From the NCBI GenBank assembly GCA_002409995.1, contig DHOR01000043.1:1-10898 (forward strand): a stretch of DNA of 10,898 nt. The letters are read 5' to 3'. The translations under genes were made by a program, and so were the position numbers. How positions within the stretch are numbered: the first letter of the stretch is position 1; each line of letters opens with the position of its first letter. Under the pieces are notes generated by a model. The model did not search any database and was not told the DNA's origin. It saw only the letters and a list, made by a program, of their open reading frames with translations. Positions 1 through 6,986 of the stretch are shown in pieces. This stretch comes from Hungatella sp. UBA5385. Lineage in GTDB: Bacteria > Bacillota > Clostridia > Lachnospirales > Lachnospiraceae.

Positions 1-30
1 TATCAAAGGGTCGAACCCCTCTTGTAAATT

Positions 31-663
31 TCACATATCCAATACCATACAATACTGTTTTAGATCAAAATGCTTCTCAAGAATACGAAAAATCCGAAAA
101 CCAAAATGTTCATAATATCCCACATTCTTCTCATTATGAGTTTCCAGGGAAATCATCAGCTTATGCTCTCTGGCATAGGACATAGCTTCCTCTAACATCC
201 TTGCGGAAATGCCATGATTCTGCATGGTAGGCCGCACTGCCAAGTATACAATATGCAGCCGTTCCTCCTGATGAAGCTCATCGGTCCATCTGGAATTGAG
301 ATAATCTCTGCCAAGGTAGAAATTAAAAAATGTCTTTAATGAAGGGTCCTCCTTAATCAGATAACCATCGGTTTTTAAAGAGGCAAATGCCTCAACCAGA
401 TAACACTGTAAGGGATTATATGGTTCAGATTCATCATCTATCACTATAATTCCATTAAGCTCCGGGCTGTCTGCGTAAATCTCACAGGTTTCAGACAATT
501 CCTCCATATCACATTCAAATATCTCAGGCAGCAGACGTTCTCTCATCTCCTCGTCAGGAATCAGCTTGCAGTAAAGCGGATCATGGGCAAAACACTCCGT
601 CAGCAGTTCCTTTAGCTTTCCTAAATCTTCCTTTTTAATTCTGTACAATCGGTCACTTTCCAT
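31..663 (-). CDS. GNAT-family N-acetyltransferase
   Basis: Predicted acetyl-CoA-dependent N-acetyltransferase, cytoplasmic, substrate unknown. With the start chosen here the protein has 210 residues. The GNAT core is in the C-terminal half: a strand with LHIVYLAVRP (about 136-145), then the acetyl-CoA pyrophosphate loop Q-N-H-G-I-S (about 148-153), a helix, and the ending E-T-H-N-E-K-N-V-G-Y-Y-E-H-F-G-F (about 174-189), the usual GNAT motif B. The N-terminal half (helix with ECFAHDPLY) resembles GNATs annotated only as general acetyltransferases. Start choice: an upstream in-frame ATG at 687 would overlap the peptidase gene and has no ribosome binding site. The ATG at 663 has AAAGAGG 9 nt upstream and lies 4 nt after the peptidase stop, so it is favoured. 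This arrangement points to translational coupling and a shared transcript with the peptidase. The family call is secure; the substrate is not. Confidence 0.85.
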   Translation of the reverse strand: MESDRLYRIKKEDLGKLKELLTECFAHDPLYCKLIPDEEMRERLLPEIFECDMEELSETCEIYADSPELNGIIVIDDESEPYNPLQCYLVEAFASLKTDGYLIKEDPSLKTFFNFYLGRDYLNSRWTDELHQEERLHIVYLAVRPTMQNHGISARMLEEAMSYAREHKLMISLETHNEKNVGYYEHFGFRIFRILEKHFDLKQYCMVLDM

Positions 664-667
664 CACT

Positions 668-2752
668 TTATGCCTCTTTAATCTCATTTAAACTCTGAAT
701 CATTTTTTCAACAGCCCGAATCATGTACTCCACGTCATCTATGTAGCTTGCTTTCTGGCTTTTTTCCACCTGCTGCAGCCACTGAATTTCATCTCTTAAA
801 TCAAGAATTTCCCCTTCTGACTGTTTATCATTCTTTTGAACATTCTGCTGTTCACTCATCTTTTCTTTTAAACTATGCACAAGGGGAGATAGATTTTCAT
901 GGCGGACAATTCTGCCTGCTCCCCATTGAAGCCGCTCCGGCTCCTGATTCATCACGTAATCTGTAAAATGATTAAAAACCTCCTGATCAAACTGAAATGC
1001 ATATCGATTATTATCAATTTCATAAATGGAATCCAATGCTCTGGTGATATCTCCCTTTTGCAAATATAATACAGCTCTGTGAATATGCCTTAGATTTTCC
1101 CTCACTGCCTCCTGAGGAAATAACACCTGATCATGCCAGTTAAGCCTTACAAAACTGTCCTGCTCCTTTTTAAACAGGCGAAGCAGCTCTGCCTCAGCCT
1201 CTCTGCAATCCTCCTTCAGCTTTTTCGCTGTCTCAAAATCACCGGAATCTAAGCAGGCTGCATATCTGTTATTAACACTGGTAATCCAATGATAAACCTG
1301 TTTTCCTTTGTCTCCTGCAATCAGTGCAAGCTCCTTCAACCGTTTTCCATCAGCTCCTGCAGCCTCGGAATACTCTAAATCAATATTTTTTACCATGGCT
1401 TCAAACAAGCGGCTGAAATCCAGAGGTGCCACTGCAGTTTGGTCAAACGCCATTAATAATAGTCCATAGAGCTGATGGTGAAAACGAAATACCGGCTCTT
1501 CATAATAGTCATCATTGTCAAACTGGGAGTGGTAGTGAGTCTCCATAAAGCTGCCGGAAGTGAAATCATTGACCATAGAGGGAATCCCTGCAATTGCCAT
1601 GGAAAAATCATCTGACATTGTTTCCACAGGATAATATATAGTAATTCCTTCTGGATATGCTTCGGAATCTACCGGGACTTTTTCTATAAACGTCTCTAAA
1701 AATCTTTCTAAAAACGAAGCATATTCATATACGCTTCGTATTCCGTCTTTCAGCCCGTGGGCATGGGCAGGCAGCTCAAAATTAATGTCTGCAATCACCT
1801 TCCCCTGCCACTGGGGACGTACCAGAAACACCTGCTGCCAGGCTCCTGTGGACCAGTCGTATTTGGAATCAGAAATTCCCCATTCCTCAGCTGCCATTGC
1901 GCAGAAAACTATGGTTCGTTTGGGCTGATAACCGCTTTTTATCAGGGCTTTCCCGATTCCCAGCATCAGTGCAACAGCTGCATTATCATCCTGAAATCCA
2001 CTAAAATAGGAATCATAGTGAGCGGATAGAAGAATCATGGAGTCCCTGTCCTCACCGGGAATCTCTCCAACGATATTATAAGAAACGCCATCCTGGCTGA
2101 CTGTGGTGTCAGCGTGAAACTGCACCTTAACTTCTCTCCCCTTAATCAGCTCCTGTTTTAAAAGTCTGGCATCTGCCCTTGATATGGAAAATGCCGGTGC
2201 ATAGGCAGGACCACCAATATCCTGAGCATTGAGGGCTGTATCATCAATAATGCCGTATCCCCCCTCCTGAACAGCGATGAGAGCAGCAGCACCTTTTAAG
2301 TAAGCCTGATAAACGGGAAAATTAATCCACCACTCATCTCTTTGATTAATCTCAGCCAGAACCAGCTTTCCTTCCACAGAAATCCCCTCATAATCGGCTG
2401 CAGTCCCTTTTCCAACATAGACCATGGAAAACTCCTGAAAACCATTGGTATGAAAATCTGTCTGATAGGCGCCCAGCTGGTATTCATGAACATTTCCCAG
2501 CCTGTCCTTATATTTAAGAACTGCTGTTTTAAACTCCCAGGAGTTCACAGTAATCTTATCCTTTTGAACAGATGAAAGACCCATTTCCTCCATCTCTTTA
2601 TATATCATATCCCCTGTCTGACGTTCAGCCTCTGAACCTGCAGTTCTGTATCCCAGAACAGGGTTTGTCTTAAAATGCTCCATCTGTTTAGCAAAATGGT
2701 AGGATTCCTCCACATCAATAGCTGACAGATAGTTTCCTTCCTCTTTTCTCAA
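668..2752 (-). CDS. M28-family (PA-domain) metallopeptidase with long C-terminal extension
   Basis: Predicted zinc-dependent aminopeptidase/carboxypeptidase-like protein of 694 residues. No signal peptide or membrane segment is visible, so it is probably cytoplasmic. An N-terminal cap (about 1-110) is followed by a PA-like insert (about 110-215) and the M28 catalytic domain (about 222-440). Visible metal-site motifs are SAHYDS (H245, D247), QDDNAAV (D255/D256), AAEEWG (E289/E290) and YHSQFD (H408). At the position where relatives usually have I-N-L-D, this protein reads I-N-F-E (E326), an Asp-to-Glu change at a likely metal ligand. Residues from about 445 to 694 are charged, helix-rich and outside the catalytic fold, with a possible coiled coil near 630-690; I cannot name that region. 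The start is TTG at 2752, supported by AGAGGTGG a few bases upstream. The gene sits after the yebC terminator and leads into the GNAT gene. M28 membership is likely; the substrate is unknown. Confidence 0.85.
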   Translation of the reverse strand: MRKEEGNYLSAIDVEESYHFAKQMEHFKTNPVLGYRTAGSEAERQTGDMIYKEMEEMGLSSVQKDKITVNSWEFKTAVLKYKDRLGNVHEYQLGAYQTDFHTNGFQEFSMVYVGKGTAADYEGISVEGKLVLAEINQRDEWWINFPVYQAYLKGAAALIAVQEGGYGIIDDTALNAQDIGGPAYAPAFSISRADARLLKQELIKGREVKVQFHADTTVSQDGVSYNIVGEIPGEDRDSMILLSAHYDSYFSGFQDDNAAVALMLGIGKALIKSGYQPKRTIVFCAMAAEEWGISDSKYDWSTGAWQQVFLVRPQWQGKVIADINFELPAHAHGLKDGIRSVYEYASFLERFLETFIEKVPVDSEAYPEGITIYYPVETMSDDFSMAIAGIPSMVNDFTSGSFMETHYHSQFDNDDYYEEPVFRFHHQLYGLLLMAFDQTAVAPLDFSRLFEAMVKNIDLEYSEAAGADGKRLKELALIAGDKGKQVYHWITSVNNRYAACLDSGDFETAKKLKEDCREAEAELLRLFKKEQDSFVRLNWHDQVLFPQEAVRENLRHIHRAVLYLQKGDITRALDSIYEIDNNRYAFQFDQEVFNHFTDYVMNQEPERLQWGAGRIVRHENLSPLVHSLKEKMSEQQNVQKNDKQSEGEILDLRDEIQWLQQVEKSQKASYIDDVEYMIRAVEKMIQSLNEIKEA

Positions 2753-2794
2753 TCGACCACCTCTTTTAACTGAGCCCTTTCACCCCAGAGCTTT

Positions 2795-2822
2795 CTAATA
2801 CTAATACAAAAACTAATACCAA
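2795..2822 (-). promoter_or_regulatory. Possible weak promoter for the M28-GNAT unit
   Basis: Read on the minus strand, TTGGTA (2817-2822) and TATTAG (2795-2800) are separated by 16 bp. Both boxes are imperfect and lie inside the direct repeats, so a chance match is quite possible. The unit needs a start of its own, because a terminator-like hairpin lies directly upstream. Confidence 0.3.
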
Positions 2823-2825
2823 TAC
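2795..2825. repeat. Pair of 13-bp direct repeats upstream of the M28 gene
   Basis: CTAATACTAATAC (2795-2807) and CTAATACCAATAC (2813-2825) match at 12 of 13 positions and are separated by AAAAA, giving an 18-bp period. Each unit is itself nearly a doubled CTAATA(C). The repeats lie between the yebC terminator and the TTG start of the peptidase gene, where its promoter would be expected. They could be a regulator-binding pair or simply low-complexity AT-rich sequence. Confidence 0.6.
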
Positions 2826-2830
2826 TAAGA

Positions 2831-2878
2831 CCAGAAAAGCCAGATGAGCCCCCGGTTTCCCATAGGTGCCATCTGGCT
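2831..2878 (-). terminator. Intrinsic terminator after yebC
   Basis: On the minus strand a 9-bp perfect stem is formed by AGCCAGATG (2870-2878) and CATCTGGCT (2838-2846). The apical part has further short GC pairing potential. TTTTCTGGTCTT follows the stem. The hairpin begins 6 nt past the yebC stop codon. The T-run is short (four), so efficiency is uncertain. Confidence 0.7.
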
Positions 2879-2884
2879 CATATC

Positions 2885-3613
2885 TTATTCGTCCCAGTTG
2901 TGATACGTAGCCTGTACGTCATCCTCTGCATCTAACAGGTCCAGAATACGGTTCATCTTCTTAATGGAATCCTCATCTGTAAGCTCTGCCCAGGTCTGGG
3001 GAATCATGGTCACTTCTGCATCTGCCATAGGAATACCTGCTGCTTCCATAGCCTCACGGACTGCACTAAAATCCTCAGGTGCAGTAATGATCTCAAAGCT
3101 ATCCTCTTCCTCTGCAAAATCCTCAGCTCCTGCATCAAGAGCGATCATCATCAAATCATCACCGCTCATGTCACATTCTTCCTTATCTACAATAATCTGA
3201 CCCTTTTTATCAAACATATAAGATACACAGCCAGGTGTACCAACGTTTCCGCCGCCCTTTGTAAATGCATTCTTCACATTGGCTGCAGTTCTGTTTTTAT
3301 TATCTGTCAGAGCATCTACGATAATTGCCACACCATTAGGGCCATATCCCTCATATGTAACAGTCTCATAATTTACTGCTGCTGCATCTCCGGCTGCCTT
3401 CTTAATTCCACGATCAATGGTATCGTTGGGCATGTTATTGGCTTTTGCCTTGGCAATAACGTCACGAAGTCTGCTGTTGTTGTCCGGATCAGCTCCGCCT
3501 TCCTTCACTGCCACTGCTATTTCTCTTCCTATAACTGTAAATATCTTGCCTTTTGCAGCATCATTTTTCTCTTTTTTGTGTTTAATATTTGCGAACTTTG
3601 AATGTCCTGACAT
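2885..3613 (-). CDS. yebC: YebC/TACO1-family translation factor (PmpR-type)
   Basis: A 242-residue protein of the YebC/PmpR/TACO1 family, full length for the group. The N-terminal signature MSGHSKFANIKHKK, the helical segment with NMPNDTIDRGIKKA (about 60-73) and the conserved Y-E-G-Y-G-P-N-G-V-A run followed by D-N-K-N-R-T (about 87-109) are all present, as is the acidic C-terminal domain. Older annotation calls the family a probable transcriptional regulator; the mitochondrial member TACO1 and bacterial YebC are linked to translation, including relief of ribosome stalling at proline-rich stretches. The ATG at 3613 has AAGGAG 10 nt upstream. The gene is apparently transcribed alone, with a good promoter upstream and a hairpin terminator downstream. 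The family is secure; which role dominates in this organism is not visible. Confidence 0.96.
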   Translation of the reverse strand: MSGHSKFANIKHKKEKNDAAKGKIFTVIGREIAVAVKEGGADPDNNSRLRDVIAKAKANNMPNDTIDRGIKKAAGDAAAVNYETVTYEGYGPNGVAIIVDALTDNKNRTAANVKNAFTKGGGNVGTPGCVSYMFDKKGQIIVDKEECDMSGDDLMMIALDAGAEDFAEEEDSFEIITAPEDFSAVREAMEAAGIPMADAEVTMIPQTWAELTDEDSIKKMNRILDLLDAEDDVQATYHNWDE

Positions 3614-3674
3614 TGTTACAACACTCCTTTTCTATCTCTTCTTCGTCCATCACTTATGTTTGGTAATCTTCCCT

Positions 3675-3703
3675 ATTTTATCACCATTCCATTCTTATGG
3701 CAA
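3675..3703 (-). promoter_or_regulatory. yebC promoter (sigma-A type, extended -10)
   Basis: On the minus strand, TTGCCA (3698-3703) and TAAAAT (3675-3680) are spaced by exactly 17 bp, with TGA directly before the -10 giving an extended -10 motif. Each hexamer is one base from consensus. Initiation is predicted near 3668, leaving a leader of about 55 nt before the yebC start. The -35 box abuts the T-run of the preceding gene's terminator. Confidence 0.75.
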
Positions 3704-3765
3704 GAAAATACTGCACAGCCCTGTTGGAATCAGGCTGTAAATGCCTGGTTACAGGGTTATGCAGT
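3703..3765 (-). terminator. Long-stem intrinsic terminator after the CNNM/CorC-like gene
   Basis: On the minus strand, ACTGCATAACCCTG (3752-3765) pairs with CAGGGCTGTGCAGT (3710-3723) over 14 positions, with one G-U pair and one A-C mismatch. Within the loop a second stem, CAGGC/GCCTG (3731-3747), can form. ATTTTCT follows the outer stem. It begins about 54 nt after the CNNM/CorC-like gene's stop codon. Confidence 0.75.
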
Positions 3766-3819
3766 AAACTTTCGTTGTTATTTCAACAATTTCTATTATA
3801 AATTCTAAAAATATTAATT

Positions 3820-5226
3820 CTACGATTCTGCCAGCTTATTTACAGAGCTGTCTGAGCTGCCTTCTGTATCTGCAGACCGAGGCTCATCTGGCTCCTGCTC
3901 CAATTTATATGCTAAAATCATATGAATGATCTTATTCTCTACAGAGAGAACCTTGAAACAGTACCCCTTAATCTCCACCTCTGCATCTTCTCCCTCCTGA
4001 GGAATCCGATCCAGCCTGGATATAAGAAGCCCGTTAATGGTGTCATAAGAATCATAATCTTCTTCATCAAATTCTATAGCAAGGGTTTTCTCCACATCAT
4101 CAAGATCTGCCATTCCATTGATCAGATAAGAACCGTCTTCAGACTGAGTAATATATTCCTCATCCACGTCATACTCATCCATAATATTGCCTACAATCTC
4201 TTCCAAAATGTCTTCCATTGTAACAATACCTGCTGTCTGTCCATACTCATCTACTACAATTACCATGTGCATCTTTTTAGACTGCATATCCTTAAACAGA
4301 GAGTCTAAATTCCTGGTTTCAGGAATAAAGTTGGCTTCACGAAGGAGACCATTGATCTCTTTAATGGATTTTCCCATATTGCTTTTATTCTCAGTGGCTA
4401 TAAATGCATCTCTCATATGAAGAATGCCAACAATATCATCAATGTCTTTATCATATACAGGATATCTGGAGTTAAGGCCCTCTGAAAGAATGAAGTTCAC
4501 AGCATCCTTGAGAGTTGTTTCCCCGTCAAGAGACACCAGATTCTTCCGGTGAGTCATAACATCTCCGGCTTCCATATCATTAAGCCGGAAAATATTGGTG
4601 ATCATCTCAGCCTCACTGGCTTCCAATACTCCCTGCTCATGACCTTCATTGACCATGGACATAATATCCTCTTCTGTGACATTTTCGTTGTCCGATCCCA
4701 TACTAATGCCAAACAGCTTTAATACAAAATAAGCAACAGCATTAATCAACCAGGTTAATGGCAAAAGGGGCACCATAAAAAATGATACCAGAGGCTGCAG
4801 CCTGTAGCCCCACTTCTCAGGACTTCTGGCAGCACATCGTTTTGGAATTACAACTCCAAAGCTGATGAGTAAAACAATCAAAATAACCGCTACAATGAAC
4901 AGGCTTATTACAGATAACCAGGGCACGGATAACTGACCATTCCCGTGAAATACCATCTCCAGCCGATATCCCAGCTGAACCAATACATAAGCACCTGTAA
5001 TCATACTTATTAAATTGGTTGTTACCTGAATCGTATTAACAAACCTGGTAGGTCTGTTTACGATATGTAGCAGCTTCCTTGCTTTAACACTGCCTTCCTC
5101 CATCTGCCGCTCCAGTTCTGTATCGTTCACATTCTGGATAGCAGCACCAAAACCGTAAAATATGGCATCTAACAAAATAAATACAACAAAAATCATCACG
5201 CGCAAAAGCGGATTACCATCGTCCAT
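3820..5226 (-). CDS. CNNM/CBS/CorC-HlyC-domain membrane protein, divergent
   Basis: A 468-residue membrane protein of the CNNM (DUF21)/CorC family, often annotated hemolysin-like or as a Mg2+/Co2+ transporter. Hydrophobic segments lie at about 8-30, 65-87, 100-125 and 145-172. Two CBS domains follow (about 222-280 and 288-345; the second contains VVVDEYGQTAGIVTMEDILEE-type sequence around 323-343), then a CorC/HlyC C-terminal domain (about 358-440) and a polar tail. The membrane part is unusual. Where relatives usually read S-E-T-A or S-E-I-A in the first segment, this one has Y-G-F-G-A-A-I (24-30). The usual G-E-L-x-P-K reads G-V-V-I-P-K (124-129), so both acidic residues are missing. Transport should therefore not be assumed. 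The ATG at 5226 has AAAGGAG about 12 nt upstream, a slightly long spacing. It has its own promoter and terminator, so it looks monocistronic. Confidence 0.9.
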   Translation of the reverse strand: MDDGNPLLRVMIFVVFILLDAIFYGFGAAIQNVNDTELERQMEEGSVKARKLLHIVNRPTRFVNTIQVTTNLISMITGAYVLVQLGYRLEMVFHGNGQLSVPWLSVISLFIVAVILIVLLISFGVVIPKRCAARSPEKWGYRLQPLVSFFMVPLLPLTWLINAVAYFVLKLFGISMGSDNENVTEEDIMSMVNEGHEQGVLEASEAEMITNIFRLNDMEAGDVMTHRKNLVSLDGETTLKDAVNFILSEGLNSRYPVYDKDIDDIVGILHMRDAFIATENKSNMGKSIKEINGLLREANFIPETRNLDSLFKDMQSKKMHMVIVVDEYGQTAGIVTMEDILEEIVGNIMDEYDVDEEYITQSEDGSYLINGMADLDDVEKTLAIEFDEEDYDSYDTINGLLISRLDRIPQEGEDAEVEIKGYCFKVLSVENKIIHMILAYKLEQEPDEPRSADTEGSSDSSVNKLAES

Positions 5227-5276
5227 TCTAAAAACATTCTCCTTTAATTAATCTTCATTGGTAATTTTTTATACTA

Positions 5277-5305
5277 AATATAACATTTTCTTAACCTTAC
5301 GTCAA
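5277..5305 (-). promoter_or_regulatory. Promoter of the CNNM/CorC-like gene
   Basis: On the minus strand, TTGACG (5300-5305) and TATATT (5277-5282) are spaced 17 bp apart, with TGT before the -10 (extended -10 motif). Both hexamers are one base from consensus. The gene start lies about 50 bp downstream. This implies transcription independent of the upstream mazF, although no clear mazF terminator is visible, so readthrough is possible. Confidence 0.75.
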
Positions 5306-5317
5306 TGGCGAAAATGT
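5283..5317. repeat. 8-bp inverted repeat straddling a promoter
   Basis: ACATTTTC (5283-5290) and GAAAATGT (5310-5317) are perfect inverted copies 19 bp apart. One arm sits between the -10 and -35 boxes of the CNNM/CorC-like gene's promoter; the other lies just upstream of the -35. It could be an operator, or a weak AT-rich hairpin in the mazF 3' end. Confidence 0.6.
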
Positions 5318-5333
5318 CCTGAAAACCTTCTGT

Positions 5334-5681
5334 TTATATGTCCAATTCCAGGCTGATTCTTAGAGCATAGTCCACTTTTTTCTGCAGCTCTTCATCAATA
5401 TGACAGATCTTCTCTTTTAATCTCTGCTTGTCAATGGTTCTCAGCTGCTCCAAAAGTATGACTGAATCCTTGGCCATATCACATTTCTTAGTATCCAGCT
5501 CCACATGGGTAGGGAGCTTAGCCTTGTTCATCCGGGAAGTAATAGCAGCACAGATGACGGTAGGGCTGTGCTTGTTTCCGATGTCGTTTTGTATAATAAG
5601 AACCGGACGGATGCCTCCTTGTTCGGAACCAACCACCGGTCGTAAATCTGCATAAAAAATGTCTCCACGTCTAATTATCAC
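5334..5681 (-). CDS. mazF: MazF/PemK-family mRNA endoribonuclease toxin (NdoA/EndoA type)
   Basis: A 115-residue sequence-specific endoribonuclease, closely similar along its full length to Bacillus subtilis NdoA (EndoA), which cuts RNA at UACAU. Recognisable blocks are RRGDIFYADL, PVVGSEQGGIRPVLIIQND, AAITSR, KAKLPTHVEL and DSVILLEQLRTIDKQRL. R25 and T48 align with the catalytic Arg and Thr of the Bacillus enzyme, so the toxin looks intact. Start choice: a TTG at 5699 would add six residues but has no ribosome binding site. The GTG at 5681 gives the family N-terminus (MIIRRGD, compare MIVKRGD) and has GGAG 9 nt upstream, so it is preferred. The gene follows alr in the same direction, as in Bacillus, but the antitoxin gene expected between them is absent. 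Cleavage specificity here is inferred by similarity only. Confidence 0.95.
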   Translation of the reverse strand: MIIRRGDIFYADLRPVVGSEQGGIRPVLIIQNDIGNKHSPTVICAAITSRMNKAKLPTHVELDTKKCDMAKDSVILLEQLRTIDKQRLKEKICHIDEELQKKVDYALRISLELDI

Positions 5682-5795
5682 GTTCTCACACTCCGTCAAT
5701 TATTTTAAGTCTATTATTGACTATCTTTGACTTGTGTATTCAATGTCAGGGTTTTCTGGTGCATACCCTATCATATGATGGAGACAAGAACTTTG

Positions 5796-6986
5796 TTATC
5801 TGTGGTTTGAAAATCCGGGAAATTGCTCATCAAAACAATCCTTTGTTCCGACAATATGATGATTTTCCAGATAGACTCTGGGCACCCTTTTTCCAATATC
5901 ACATATGATTTCATAATGAAAGCCGCCACTTATGGAAGCCAATTCCTCTACAGCAATCATCTCATTGCCATCTCTGCCGATGAGAGTCACTTCATCACCT
6001 TCCTCTGCCTCAGGTATTCCGGTAATATCTGCCATAAGCTGATCCATGCAGACTCTTCCCAGAATTCTTGCCCGTTTTCCCCTGATCAGGACAAAACCTT
6101 TATTGGATAAGCTTCTGGGATAGCCATCTCCATAACCAACAGGAATGGTGGCAACAGTTGTTTCCTTATCTGCTGTAAAAATACCGCCATAGCTAACCGG
6201 AGTTCCCTTTGGAATTACTTTTTTATAAACAATGCTGCTTTTTAATTCCATAGCCGGAATCAGCTTAACCGATTCTCTGTCAACTTCATCGGAAGGATAA
6301 AGCCCGTAAATAGCAATTCCTGCGCGGACTGCATCAAAACCAAACTGCTGAAGCTCCAGAATTCCTGCACTGTTGGCACAGTGGTGGGTGGGAATCTCAA
6401 CTCCCTTTTCTTCCACCATGGAAACAAACCTCTGGTATTCTTCCATCTGATGATCAGCAAATGATTTATCCTTTTCATCCGCTTTTGCAAAATGAGTAAA
6501 CAGCCCCTCAATTCTGATTCCCGGAAGCCGGCTGATGGCTGCTGTTTCCTCTGCTGCCTCTTCAGTGGCAAAATAACCGATTCTGCTCATTCCTGTATCC
6601 AGAGCAATGTGAACAGAAACTATTTTCCCTTCCTTACAGGCAAGATCAGAAAGATGAACAGCTTTATTCATCTGAAATACAGTTGGCTGAAGATCATAGC
6701 GGATAATCTGCTCATAACTTGATTCAGGAGCTGATCCCAGTATGATGATGGGCTTAGTAATTCCATGATTTCTAAGGATTACAGCTTCCTCCACAGTTGC
6801 TGTGGCATATGCCCAAACATAGGAATCAATGGCCAGCGCAACAGGAACGGAACCATGTCCGTATCCATCTGCTTTTACTACTCCAATGATTCTGGTGCCT
6901 GGTTTTATATTGTTTTTCATGACTTCCATATTGTGACGGATGGCGTCCAGATTTACTGTCTCATATACTCTGTCATAGGTTTTCAT
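5796..6986 (-). CDS. alr: Alanine racemase
   Basis: PLP-dependent racemase converting L-alanine to D-alanine for peptidoglycan synthesis, cytoplasmic, usually a dimer; 396 residues, within the family range. The N-terminal TIM barrel carries the PLP lysine in VVKADGYGHG (K38) and the S-R-I-G phosphate/substrate region (R136). The C-terminal beta domain carries the catalytic tyrosine in VSYGG (Y266) and the conserved V-C-M-D-Q (312-316). About 25 residues after the core (from about 372) form an unconserved-looking tail. The ATG overlaps the stop of nnr as ATGA, so the two are translationally coupled and co-transcribed. mazF follows 114 nt after the stop. In that gap I see only a 17-codon reading frame in frame with alr, starting at 5776 with no ribosome binding site; I do not call it a gene. 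Confidence 0.97.
   Translation of the reverse strand: MKTYDRVYETVNLDAIRHNMEVMKNNIKPGTRIIGVVKADGYGHGSVPVALAIDSYVWAYATATVEEAVILRNHGITKPIIILGSAPESSYEQIIRYDLQPTVFQMNKAVHLSDLACKEGKIVSVHIALDTGMSRIGYFATEEAAEETAAISRLPGIRIEGLFTHFAKADEKDKSFADHQMEEYQRFVSMVEEKGVEIPTHHCANSAGILELQQFGFDAVRAGIAIYGLYPSDEVDRESVKLIPAMELKSSIVYKKVIPKGTPVSYGGIFTADKETTVATIPVGYGDGYPRSLSNKGFVLIRGKRARILGRVCMDQLMADITGIPEAEEGDEVTLIGRDGNEMIAVEELASISGGFHYEIICDIGKRVPRVYLENHHIVGTKDCFDEQFPGFSNHR

Noticed and set aside
1..30. A tRNA-like GGTTCGA stretch and small hairpin (AGAGGG/CCCTTT on the minus strand) after the GNAT gene
   Set aside because: The bases around GTTCGA do not form a proper T-stem, no anticodon arm or acceptor is visible in the bases available, and the hairpin lacks a following T-run. 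Neither a tRNA nor a terminator is supported.
664..687. Upstream ATG start for the GNAT gene
   Set aside because: It has no ribosome binding site and would add eight residues overlapping the peptidase gene; the ATG at 663 has AAAGAGG in place.
2964..3200. Ser/Ala-rich plus-strand frame opposite yebC
   Set aside because: It is the antisense image of acidic yebC codons, with composition typical of a shadow frame.
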